DNA of 64,000 bases from Quercus robur (lineage: Eukaryota > Streptophyta > Magnoliopsida > Fagales > Fagaceae). Shown in pieces: positions 24,433-36,152 of this stretch. Under the pieces are notes generated by a model. That model saw only the letters and a program-made list of their open reading frames with translations, did not search any database and was not told where the DNA came from. Position 1 is the stretch's first letter. Every line of letters starts with the position of its first letter. The position numbers and the translations under genes were made by a program. The stretch lies in NCBI RefSeq assembly GCF_932294415.1, contig NC_065545.1, positions 19,224,857 to 19,288,856 of the forward strand, read 5' to 3'.

Positions 24433-25744
24433 GGGTGCCAATAAGATTAGAGATGATAAAAATGTTATATTCTAGTTCTACTTGACCCATCTTGCCTTAC
24501 ATTTTGCCTTACATGTTATATTCTTTTATACAATCCTATTTATAAATTATTATTTTTATACCATTCTATTATAATTCCAAAACTCTATCTCTCTCTCTAC
24601 CAGGCTTCCTTTATCTTTCAACTCTACCTTATTATTTATATTAGATTTGAAATTGAAATCACTTCATTACAAATGGCAAAATGCCTTCAATCAACCGACT
24701 TATTAATGTTGAAATTTGAAACCGCTTCATTTTAAATTTGCCCTGTTGCCATCCCTGATGTTTTTACCTAGGCTTGGTGATAACTTAAATAAAGTAACTG
24801 AGGCAATTCTTTGGTTGGAAGATGCTGCACACCACAATCCACATGTAGGATTGGACAATCCACAAAAAATAAGAACCCAATATGTGGTTCTCAAAAACTC
24901 TTGGGAGTAGACCACAAGAAATCCTCCAAGAGGCAAGAGCTAGATGGCGTGTTTCATATTGGACTTTCCCCTTTGATTGCATTTTTCCTCAACGTGAAAC
25001 ACGCCATCTTTTCTTATTACATTTCTTAGCCTCACCATTGTTCACTCGTATTTACCATATTAATTTTCAATTAAGGCCATGGGAGACAATTTTTTATTTT
25101 TAATAATTTGAAAATTGAGCAAGAGAGGATTTGCAAATGTCTCAGTTAAAAACACAAAAAATGTATCAATTAGTTGAGCTAAATGACCCTCATCATGAGA
25201 GACAAATTTAGTTTTTTTTTTTGAGAGAGAGAGAGAAGAAACAAATTTAGTTTCAGTGCATTGTATGGGTTTTTGTAGCCAAAGCTTTCACATGTTTTCC
25301 CCCCAAATCCTAAAAAGTTCTTATTAGAAACTAGAAAGAATGGCTCCACTATAGAGTTTAAAATATTATCCATCCTTTTCTAAATAAGTGATTAGATTTC
25401 CACCCTAAAAAAAAAGGTGATTAGATTTTGTAACAACAAATATCGGCTAATATTATTTCAATATCTATTTTAATTAAACGGTTTCAACATATAGGCCTGC
25501 AAAAGAAAGCCAAATTTCTAGCAAAATAAACACACAACATTAGATATATTCCTCATCCCCACCACTTTAATTTAAGGGTCATCTTTCGAGCACTAAAAAT
25601 TCCGACACATTCTAATGGCTGTGGTATGCAATTTCCACCGGCTATTAAGAAGAAATATTAAAACATCTATGAATACAATGTCCATTAATCGATGTTGTTT
25701 TCATTTTTCCATACTCTGTTACCTCCAGAAGAAAATTTAAAAAG
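22696..25744. other. Intergenic, no gene recognised
   Basis: Very AT-rich, with TA runs near 24400-24420 and a TC run near 24590. Overlapping ORFs around 24716-25103 on both strands show no family motif. A short perfect hairpin lies at 24942-25009 and is listed separately. Confidence 0.4.
24942..25009. repeat. Hairpin with 15-bp perfect arms
   Basis: AGATGGCGTGTTTCA (24942-24956) and TGAAACACGCCATCT (24995-25009) are exact reverse complements with about 38 bp between them. The arms are much more GC-rich than their surroundings. Function unknown. Confidence 0.6.
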
Positions 25745-26144
25745 TTATACAGCTGGAGAGAACCTGTTCACACCAATTCGGCTGTACATACGGTCTACCC
25801 TGAAACTTGAAGACCGAATTAAACTCTACCAAAGAGTTTTTAAACTCACCCCCCCTTGAACGAAACTAGCACCCTGCACAAATTTATGAATTTCCATCTA
25901 CAGAATGTACATGAGAAAGAGAGATAGAGGGAGAGCGAGAGAGAGAGATTAATCACATACGCTGCCAACACTTGCTTAATGTGTTGCCAACATGTCACTC
26001 CTTATTTACACTGCATTACACTTTGATTGTGAAAAGATTATACACCATCCCCACTCTAGAAGGCCTTATTGGAACTTTCTCTTCATCTTAATGAGATGAC
26101 TCCGTAAGAAGGCGCAATCCCAGAAGCTTTCCATAATTTATGCA

Positions 26145-29100
26145 TCAACCTGCAAAAATATATGATAAAAAATGGAAAAGAAAACGATTGCACATAATTA
26201 GTAGTCATAAAATCTAAGTGAGTTTTGGTTAGCTAAACCAGTAAAGCCTCTTATAGTTGGATAAGAGATTTTGATTCAAACTTTAAATCCTACCTACACC
26301 AAATATAAACCCATTGGTGTTTTGTCCTTATGATAAAGAGCAATTATCATAGAACGAATGCCATAGATTTCAAATTCTATCGCATATCTATCAAAAAAGA
26401 AACAATCAGAGAGACAATAGTTTCAGGTTTCTACCTTCTTCAGAAAAGGCAAATATGCCACCAAGCATTTCATCATCTTCCCCATCCTCCCCTGGCTTTT
26501 CCCTCTCACAGTGGTTACTGCTGCTATCAACATCACCAGTATCAACCACAGTTAACCCATCACACCCATTGTCCTGCATTACCTCAAAGTGCCCCACCTG
26601 AATTAATGGTCCAAAATCTACAGCAGGATAGTGCACAGTTGTGTGCCCTTCTTCAAGAATATTCAGATTAGAAGCATGTTGGTCAGATCCTGAAACTGAG
26701 ACTTCACTGATCCCAATCCCACCAGCATTTGGTGATGGGGCATCTCTTGTTCCACAACTGTCAACTTGAGAATCAACAGGTTTTGGATGTTCAGATGGAG
26801 CAGATACAATATTCGATGAGTTCTGCTTCAGTAGGGAAGGTTCAAAAAGGGGTCTTCTTTCCGGGTAAATCTCATTCAAAGTTTGACAACTGTATGCATA
26901 CGACTTCTCACTATTTATTTGATCAAAGTCAGGAAAATTCTCAATTCTTCTTGATGAACCTGACAGGAATTTTGTTCGTAAAATTTAAATAAATACGTAT
27001 TCAAGTGGACTTCAATTGTTGAAGTAAAAGACAAAATCAGAACTGCATGTTGGCTATGCTATTTTGCACATCATGCATTACATTTCAGTGGTTTGACATA
27101 GATTGTTTTCAATCAAGCACAATATTGATGAATGAAGTCTAAATATCATTTTATCTTTCAAGAAAAAAAAAAAAAAAGCCGTTCTTTCTTACCCCCATCC
27201 GAGCTTTCAGTCGAACTAAGTGATGCTGGCTTTGAGTGACAGATGACAGTCTCTTCTGTGATCTTGCCTTCACCTGGATGATGCTCTGCAGATGTAGAAT
27301 TAGGATATCCTCCACTGGAAAGGCCTCTGAATCAAACAACCAAGTAATTACTCCATAAATAACACAAACATTCAGCATAAGATAACAGACACACAGACAC
27401 AGACAGTCTCAGCAGAAGTCAGAAAAATGATAAGACTTTTATGACGTTAGACATATTCTGATAGCATCTGACAGATCATAATTCTATGCTACATCAGAGT
27501 CAACATGACATGGAACCCTTCTTGGCAAATGCCTCTAGACCCTAAGATCATGCATTCACTTTTTATTATTATTTTGGATGAAGTGGAACCTCACCATGGC
27601 AGGACCCTTTGGAGTTTGGACCCACCTCTAGGGAGTAAACCACAGATACATGACCCCACCTGCTAGAACTGGTGTATAAGATAATCCAAGGGAACTCCTA
27701 GTGGGGATCGAACCTAGGATGAGGGTCACACATTTACGTCGCCAAATTACTGTAAATTGTAGCATCCAAGCCATAACATTTATGATGTAATATTATACGG
27801 AAAAATATGGTTGTAGCTACAAAAATAATTATCGATATAAAATTAACTCCAGTAGAAAAAAAAATCTCAAGTAGTTTGGTATCAATGAAAATATGGACCA
27901 ACAACGTGACACCTAGACCTAAAAGTTCAATGTAAAAGTAAAATTTATCCAACACCCGTTCCTCTCTTGCAATAACAACATCAACACAACAATAAAACAG
28001 TTTAATAGAAGTTCTGAAAAGGTTACAGTAACATGCCTTTTTCAATTAACATTACAGTGAAGTATCGCCCACTTCCAACACTAGACAGGCTCAAAACTCA
28101 AAAGCAATATTAATCAGAATATTTTAAAAAGATACAAAGTCTAAAATTTTATGGCAAGAATAAAAAAAACCAATTAATAAAGAGGAACCAAAACCAGAAA
28201 GGAAGTATGGAATAAATGATCATTACCTGCCATTCCAGTCTGATTTTATGCTAAGGAAATGATCAAAAACAGGCAATAATTCCTTCTGCTTTATTTCAAC
28301 TTCATGAATGGAGACCTTTTCAATTTCAAACTCTCCACCAGCAACTGTATCAATTCTTGGAGAATCCATTGTGTAAAAACAGATCTAGAACAATGAAATA
28401 AAGAAATGACATCCAAAATATAGAAGAAGATAATGAGCATTGCAACTTTAACACAAGAAATACCTTAGATTTTTGCCATATTGGTAACCTGCCGGAGCTT
28501 ATTTGCACCTCTGCATTAGACAGGTACCAGTGAGATTTTTCATGAGGCTTTCCAGAATAAGTCCTCGCCATACTTTTCCCCCTGATGCCATCATTTATGT
28601 AAAGAAAATCCACTCCATAGTTATCTCCAGAACCTGATTTATTTTGAATAACATCAGTAGCATCTGGTCCATGAAAATTGGTACCAGAAACAGAGTCCTC
28701 TCTCTCTGGCCAATCAGACCTTCTGCATACATCCCACCATTGAATAGGTTCAACTTTCACTCTTAACTCATCCTCCTGCATATGTACAAATGAAGCTGAC
28801 TGGGTCCTTGAACCACTGTCACATCCTTCAACCCCAACTGATGGCAGAAGTTCGTGCTGAACTACATAACCTGATGGAGTATAAACTAACAGACGCTCCA
28901 AGGTATTGGCCCTTGAGTTAGAATTCTGAAGCCTTTGAGATAATGAATTATGAAAAACAGCAGCAACAGCACCAGATGGCACAAAAACCTTGCCTGTTGC
29001 AGCAGTAGTATTGCTAACTGTATTAAGCCATCCAAAACTACTATATTTTATTCTGCTCACTACCGAGAGGGCAACAGGTGGTGGCGGTGGAAAAGATTGC

Positions 29101-32100
29101 TGATTGGTGATGCAAGATGAAGTAGACCACCAAGGTACAGACACAGCAGGAAAGAGGGAGGGCTCTTCACCTTGCGAACTAAGCATTCTAAAACCCGCAT
29201 CGCCACCAAAAGGAGACAAAACAAAAACATGACAAGTACCCTTGGATGAAACAACTGCAACCCACTGACTATAATGACTAAAGCAAATGTCCTGGATGAT
29301 CTGCATAATAAATAAACACAAGAAAAGGAATATAATAAATACTCACAAGAATCCGGGCCTTACAAGAAAATCAAATCTTAGATACCAATAATCATCTTTA
29401 AATTGAATGTATACTAACAGCTGATGTTATTCCACGATGCAGTTGGTAAAGATGCACATGAGAAGAACCCCATTCATAAGTTTGAACACCTGATCCACTG
29501 CGTGTGCAAGATGGCATTATCCGGAATATATTTATGTTATTCCCATAGACTGAGGCAGTAACCAGAAGGGTCCCACTAGGGTCAAAACATAGTGCAGATA
29601 TTGGACTGGTATGCGCTTTAAATTGTGATATGACAGCTCGGGAAACAAAATCCTTCACAACAACCTGCAATCAAACATTGTAACTGAATTTCACATAGTC
29701 ATAAAACTTCTTCCTTTTCTTCTCCTTTTGACATTGTCATGTTTATAGATTAAATGAATCATTAAGGTTTTACTTCTTGTAATAAGAAAGAAGTTAACAT
29801 TAGTCATTCTCTCCTGGTAGTTTTCACTCCAAATTTAAATTTTAAATTCTGGTCAACAATATCATGAAAATTTTGCATAATATGATAAGAAAGAACCAAT
29901 ACGTTTAGACAGAAAACCAAAAAGTTACATCCCTAAAGTAAAACAGACAGTTGGTTTCCAGCATTTAACATAAGTTTTATATCATCATATAGGAAATCCA
30001 GCATGATGCAAGCACCAAAAACAACAAGGTTGGAAAACAATATTTCCACCATACTATCTGACTTTACTATTAGGGCCCTAACATAGAGATCAACGATGTT
30101 CAAAAAATAAGATGAACTACTTAAAATACTTCATATCCCGAGTGAAATACTAACCGTCCCTGCGTTATCCATATCTGCTCCTGCATGCCTACCAACTTTC
30201 CAGCCTGAATTTGGTGATACTGGAGAGTTAGATCCATCAGGGAGCAGTTCTTGATAGTATTTAGAAAAAGTTTTGTATCCCATGTCCCCCAGGTTGATAA
30301 TTCCAGCAGCCAACTGTTTACTAGACTCCATTGCATAGCGAGCCACCAAACTACCACTGCCAGGTGATGTTGAAGGACTAACTCCTGGAGAAGGAGTGAG
30401 GGTTTGTGGGCTTAAGCGACCAGTGCTAGACACCAGTGGGTTGTTGGAAGCATAAGCTAACCACCTTGGACCTACAGCCATCGGACCATAACCAACATTA
30501 ACCCCACTGCTCCCCTGTCCTGACAACTGAGGAACAGGATAGGTGAGAACACTGAATTTGTTCTCAAGAGTGAGCGCATCAAAGCAGTAAATCTGCCACC
30601 AAATATAAAACAGATTTAGTAAATTGAATGGTAAAAATAATCCTTATATTACAAAGGATGCTGCCTTCAATAGAGTGATATCATGATAGTGCATCACACC
30701 TACAGAGTAAAAATCTACTTCGTCTTCATAAGACCTGACTCCCACAAAGGACTCAGAAAATATAAACCAACTAGTAAGAACTGACTGAAATGCATCACTT
30801 CATTAACAGCCTGAACCTATATCATTAACAGCAGCAGAATTATGCAGAAAAATAAATTCAGATTGCAGACTCATGATAAATGCATGGGGGTTCTCACTTC
30901 AAACTCAACCACAGTTAGATATGTTGGGAGTTTGAAGGCAGATATAAATAGTTAGATACAAAATTTAAAATATATTGGATGGTTAAATATCTTTTGACTG
31001 AGATATCTGTACTTCTAGACTTGTGTAGTCAACCAAATGTCACAGATCAAGCCATCTTACTTGCGTTGCCAGACCAACAGCTACTATTCGAGGACTGCAT
31101 CTAACCATACACACAGCAGACCGGAATCTCAGGACATGAACATAGCAATGAGACCTAAGGGAGTAAAACTGGACAGCAGTAGGACAGTTGGCCGAGTTTA
31201 CAGATCGGGACTCCATATTACCATCTCTGCCACCCAAATGGCTACGATTTTGACCAAGGTTTGAACCATTGGTTTCTTCACCCGCAACAACCAGCAATAA
31301 AGGATGTGATGTCTTGAATCCTTCATAACCATCATTCAATGCAGGGAAGGGCTGAATCTGTAAGAATGAAACCGGGCCATCACGCTTCGAAACAAGTTCA
31401 CTGAAGTTAGAGGCATCCTCCACATCAAGGACTTGAAACCCATTCTGATAACCAAGCAAGAGAACCTGTTTGAAGACAGATGGACCAAGCTCAAGCCTAT
31501 CAAAGCCAGCCCAGGTTACCTGTTCACCCAAAAAAGAAACACATTCTCATAAACACAATCTTAGTAAAAGGGGAGCAGATGCATATGCCATAAAGTTAGA
31601 CTCAAGAATTGAACACCACAAAATGTCTTCAGAATCAAGACATTTAACAAGTTTAAATCCAGTCCACATAAGCCAGGGGAAACACACATCATAAAGCACT
31701 GTGTACTATTATTGATACAATGCAAAACAAAAGAAAGTACCAAACACCATCATATAAAATTAGAAGTCCAGAGAATTGCACGAATGAGAAACGTTTACAA
31801 ATAGTTTTTCTTTCACAAAGTAAGATTATATCTCAAATCCAGCTCAAACAATTTTTTTTTTTTTTTTATAGGTAAGAAAAATTTTATTAATCAAGGCTAC
31901 TTCATACAAGGAGAATGAAGTAGCAAAAATATATTCAAACAAACAAGAAAGAAAGCAAACTATGTACAAATAAGAAGAGAAGCTAAGAACAATGGAATGA
32001 AATCACTAGAAGTGAATCCCCAAGAATGAGACCAGTCAAACAGTGTCCCTGTAAATAATGCTATGAGCTGATCCACCAAATGCTCCTGATCGTCAAAAAT

Positions 32101-32876
32101 GCGACCATTATGCTCCCTCCAAATAATCCACATATTTGAATTGATAGGTCCATTCCATAATGATTGTGTAGGCAGGATTTGATCCCAAGTCCCTCATTTG
32201 ACAACACGAGACTTCACAATCCACTTCTTTATTGTGCAGGCAAGATTCAATCCCAAGTCCCTCATTTGACAAAACAAGACTATACTTACTAGTTGAGCTA
32301 ACTGAAACACACAATGATACAATCAACTTCAAAACACCAATCCAATGACTTCCATTTCCTCACATTTCACCAATCTTTCCAGTAAACCATCACCAAACAA
32401 AAGAAAATTCACTCGGCGCCTCGATTTTCATAACTAGCACCATATAGCTGAGTCAAATACCTAAGCATTACTAAGAAGCTCAGTACTAACAATTAAACAC
32501 AACTGCTCTAAGTTCATATCATGAAAATTTCAATTCTAAACTAAAAATAAATTTCTGTGATACAATTAAACATACAAATACACAGAAACACTATAATCTA
32601 ACTAATTCAGAACCAAAATTTGAGGCTTATATCAAATTAAGACTAAAATTTACACACAGAACGAAAAATCAAAGAGATATGAACCTGATCTTTGTGATCC
32701 TCGGAAGAAGATGAGGAAATGGAAGCAGCGACCGAAGCTCCGGCGGAGCGAACCGTGGAAGCGACGGTGCTGGCGTTGGTGGAAACTGTTTTGAGGCACG
32801 ACGATATGATTCTGAGTGAGTTCGGTAACAAACCGTTGTTCTTTGCCTTTACTTTCTTCATCTTCACCACAACCAT
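26145..32876 (-). CDS. ATG18G: ATG18g-like autophagy protein: WD40 propeller (PROPPIN family) with BCAS3 domain
   Basis: ATG18/WIPI proteins bind PI3P and act in autophagosome formation. Coding exons on the minus strand: 32685-32876, 31061-31519, 30155-30592, 29419-29664, 28464-29300, 28227-28384, 27193-27326, 26435-26959 and 26145-26149. Junctions are GT-AG and phases agree; the total of 2994 bp gives 997 aa (Arabidopsis ATG18g: about 959). The N-terminus KNNGLLPNSLRIISSCLKTV and SVRF-type blocks such as GYGPMAVGPRWLAYAS are family signatures. WD repeats span about residues 65-520 (AHTSPISALCFDPSGTLLV). The PI3P-binding FRRG motif of canonical ATG18 is LHRG here (about 438-441), as in the plant g/h branch. 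The BCAS3 domain lies in exon 5 (SRIKYSSFGWLN, then VYTPSGYVVQHELLPS, WWDVCRRSDW). The last exon codes only for the stop (GTTGA after FAFSEEG). A second ATG five codons in (32861) has the better AAG-ATG context and may be the true start. Confidence 0.92.
26222..26400 (+). mobile_element. tRNA-derived SINE in the last intron of ATG18g (antisense to the gene)
   Basis: A-box-like TTAGCTAAACCAGTAA (26230) and B-box-like TGATTCAAACT (about 26271) lie about 40 bp apart, the RNA polymerase III promoter layout. The body continues CCTACCTACACCAAATATAA and CCCATTGGTGTTTTG, then ATGATAAAGAGCAATTATCA, words shared with copies near 43120 and 36940. It lies inside the intron 26150-26434. Confidence 0.65.
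27555..27760. repeat. Unclassified dispersed repeat in an ATG18g intron
   Basis: The block GTGGAACCTCACCATGGCAG followed by TGGGGATCGAACCTAGGATG has the wording of common plant interspersed repeats. GGATCGAACC resembles an inverted pol III B box. It lies in the 900-bp intron between exons 6 and 7. Identity uncertain. Confidence 0.3.
31846..32168 (-). mobile_element. 5'-truncated LINE (L1 type) 3' end in ATG18g intron 1
   Basis: A T-run at about 31852-31868 is the poly(A) tail of a minus-strand insertion. Reading leftward from about 32168, an open frame of roughly 75 codons ends at a TAG near 31962. It contains MWIIWREHNGRIF, then LVDQLIALFTGTLFDWSHSW, which resembles the conserved end of plant LINE ORF2 proteins after the zinc-binding region. 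Everything 5' of that is missing. It lies in the first intron (31520-32684) in the same sense as the host gene. Confidence 0.65.
32150..32312 (-). mobile_element. SINE with an internally duplicated segment
   Basis: On the minus strand the sequence has A-box-like GTTAGCTCAACTAGTA followed by B-box-like GGGATTGAATCTTGCC. The words TTGTCAAATGAGGGACTTGG and TTGGGAT(T/C)(G/A)AAT occur twice about 65 bp apart, so part of the element is tandemly duplicated. It abuts the LINE remnant, and the border between the two is blurred. Confidence 0.55.
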
Positions 32877-33059
32877 ACAGTAACGGTTACAGTTACAACA
32901 ACAACAACTACCCCCGACTCGCCGGAGCTACTCGGTCCTCCACCTCCTTCCGCCACCTCCACCACCGCCTCCGACGGTAAAACTAATTCCACTTCTGCCT
33001 CCGTCGACGATGAACATCTCCTCCGATCGCTGCTGACGATCGGATATCTCATCCGATTG

Positions 33060-34483
33060 CTTCAGCGCGACAGAAAAAAATATCGCAACACGCACACACA
33101 CACATACACAAACAAACAAAAATTTTCTTCTCCGTTTCTTTTCGGTTTGACTTCGAAACCGAAAATCTCTCTCTCTGTGTGAGAGTTTTTTCAATCTAAG
33201 TTCATTGTACTTTCTCTCGCTTTCTTTCGCTCTCTTTCTCTATCTCTCTCCCTTCACTGAAAATTTAACTCTTTTTTTTCATCATTTTTTTTTAATTTCA
33301 ATTTATATTTTTTGCTTAATTTGTTTTTTGTTTTTTTCAAATGCCGGAGATTAAGGAAAATGGTGGTGTTGGAGTTAAATACAACGGCGCTTAAAAAAGA
33401 ATATCTTTTTTCTGATGCCGTAGCTAATTAACCACTTAGGATTTTTCCTCACACAACCACTTAGGATTTTATAATTTTATAAAAACTATTATAAAAAAAT
33501 TCTTAAATATTAGTTTTACTTATATATATATATATAATGGATATTTCATGTAGTATTTTTTATATAAAAATTATAGAAAAGAAAAAAATTAATTTATTTT
33601 TTATATTTTTTAATAAAAATAGTATTATATATATATATATATATGAGGATTTTGATACTTTAATTAATGTTATATGAGATCATAGATAAGGCTAATTTCT
33701 TTTCATTTATTGCGATGGGACAATTGGATTTTTAATGCTTTTTATTTTTTGTTTTAATTTTTATTTTTCACAAATGGGCCTACACCGATGATAGTTGATA
33801 ATGATATTGGTGGCGTGAAAGGTGTGGCCGTGTGGGCTGTGATTGGGCTGTTCAGTCATTGGCAGGTGTTTTAGTTTAGAATACGGTAATTAATCACTAC
33901 TTTTTGCCTTAATTTTAGTTTAGAATACAGGGCTAATTTAGTGATGAATTATCAGAATGATATCATTTGTGTCCACTTTGCCCAAACTTTGGGTCAAGGT
34001 GACACCATTTTTGGGTTGGAAATTTGCTTTACTTGAGAGACTATGTTACATACCCTAATGTGGAATTGTTGACGTTTTTGATCATTTTTGTATTCGAAGA
34101 ATTCTGTTCTTAATGTGTGTCAATGAATGAATTCATAATGACCTTATTTTTTTCGTAAATAAGATCCTAAAAGAGACAAAAATGATGTCATTTTTGGCAT
34201 GTGGCTGTTTGATTCAACTGAGGGACACAATGGTGTCATTATTACAATGTAATTGTTGGTATTTATGTTTTGTTGTTGGGTGTTTTAAGTAACCAAATTG
34301 TCTTCAACTATAATCCAGAGTTCCAGACAATTTAGATTATTTTCATACCATATTTGGCTATAACTTATTAACCATACTTACCAACAACAAAAGAAAAAAA
34401 CCAAATTCTTAAACCATAAAGTAATTCTTAGATAATTGAGAAGTCTTTAATCATAATTTTCATTGAAGTTATTATGTCCTAAA
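33060..34483. other. Upstream region of ATG18g
   Basis: This contains the probable 5' UTR and promoter of the leftward gene: CA-repeat (about 33088-33105), CT-rich stretches (33165-33250) and TA repeats (33516-33535, 33628-33643). No clear TATA box is distinguishable from the TA repeats. No gene is seen. Confidence 0.4.
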
Positions 34484-35096
34484 TAGGGCTGTAAATGAAC
34501 CAAGCTATTTATAAGCAGCTCGGGCTTAGCTCAATAAAATGCTCGTTCATGTTTGTTTGTTTATAAACAAGTCAAGCTCAAACTTTAGTTTTAGGCTTTT
34601 TAATAAATGAGCTAAGCTCGAGTAAAAAATATTATTCATGAACAAGCTCATGAACAACTAAGGCTCGATACAAAAGTAACAAAACAAGTTGAGGTTAGGC
34701 TTATTTATGAGTTTGGTAATAAAATTGATATGAGCTTGACCAGTAAACTCATATTCTTTTAAGACTTTAATTAATTATAAGTTGAAACCACTCATCCAAA
34801 CCAAATAGGCTAGATAATAAACTTGATACAGGCTTGATAATATACTTGTTTTGGATCTCAAGCTCAAAAGCATGATATTGAGCTTGAGTCTAGGCTTGAT
34901 ATTGAGCTCGAGCTTGGCTTGACTAATGAACCAAGCCAAGTCGAGCTCAACCTTTTATACTTTATAACGAGTTCAAACTTGAACATTATTTTTGGGCTCG
35001 TATCAAGTTTAAGTCAAGTTTGAACATTCTACTTTTGCTATTGAGCAGAGCTTGAACATTCACAACTCGACAAAACTCGGATCGTTTACAGCCCTA
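34484..35096. mobile_element. hAT-like MITE (613 bp)
   Basis: The ends TAGGGCTGTAAATGA and TCGTTTACAGCCCTA are nearly perfect inverted repeats. The flanks GTCCTAAA (34476-34483) and GTCCCAAA (35097-35104) are an 8-bp target duplication with one mismatch. The interior is full of AAGCTCG / CGAGCTT words (GAGCTTGA, AGCTCGAG) in both senses. No ORF with a transposase signature. Confidence 0.85.
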
Positions 35097-35335
35097 GTCC
35101 CAAAGGATCCAAACCTTATTTTGTTAAGCTAAAACAAGCTCCAAGCCAAAGATTTGTGATTGGTTTTGGTCAAAACATCCATAGATGTAAGGGTATGCAT
35201 TAAACCCACCAACCCAAAGATTTTCATAGGTCAGTAGGTTGGAATTTTATTTTGAATCTTGAGTCGAGTTGATAATTTTTTTCAATCTAACTTATCCCAC
35301 CATGTATATAAGTTTTTTTTTTTTTTTTTACTTAT

Positions 35336-36152
35336 TGTAAGGACTAGATTTGAATTCTTAACCCAACAGATAGATGGACTGAGACCCAAAATGCTCAAAA
35401 CAATGAATTTGTAAAGAATGGGTTGGAAAATTGGGCTCTAATGAATCAAACAAACACAAAAGTAGATTTAGATGACAAGAAGATGTAAATGGACAAGTTT
35501 ATAATGAAGAAAATCATCATCGGCAAAGTCCGAGGAGATCTGTTCTTATATATTTCTTTCAGATTTGATTACAAAGTCAATTCTTGATTCTATAGTAATT
35601 TTCTCTTTGTTTCTTCCTCTCTTACCCATGGAGGATTTCTTACATTAGATAGTTCCCTTTGAACGATCTTGATCCTATACTTGTTGATCATTTGAGCCAC
35701 TACTTGAGTGCTTGTCCCATTAGACATCCTCTCTGGCCTTTCTGTGAGTTGTGATAGCCAAGGTAGCACTGTTAAGAGGTCTTCTTCACATAAATACGGC
35801 CAGAAAGTTAGCTGCAGGACATTCAATGCGGTGGTAGCAGCTTTCCCTTTAGATATTTTAGGACACCTCTCTGTCTTGTGTTCCTGTAGTGCCTATCCGT
35901 ATCAGCAGAGTGTTCATGGGACGTTCTCCCGGACGACAAACCACCTCTACGGACCCCCGGCCTTGGTTAGCCGAGGATGCTCTCATCCTTGGCCCAACCC
36001 CTTGTGCCGTTATGATCAAAACTGACTTCTCTATCTACTAACATGGGCTCTTTTGATAACGTTTACCCTCCTCGGACGCCTTCAGTCCTTGGCTTGGGCC
36101 TTAGGTCCATTATATACCTAAATAATGGGATCCAGGGCCCAATGCCCCTACA
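35336..36152. mobile_element. Solo LTR (817 bp)
   Basis: The segment starts TGTAAGG and ends CCCTACA, that is TG...CA with short inverted ends. It is flanked on both sides by CTTAT (35331-35335 and 36153-36157), a perfect 5-bp target duplication. There is no internal retrotransposon sequence, so it is what remains after recombination between two LTRs. Its GC content is higher than its surroundings (for example GACCCCCGGCCTTGG near 35950). Orientation and superfamily are not decided. Confidence 0.8.

Noticed and set aside
24716-25103. Cluster of overlapping ORFs on both strands
   Set aside because: No recognised domain, conflicting frames and A/T-rich flanks. Probably chance.
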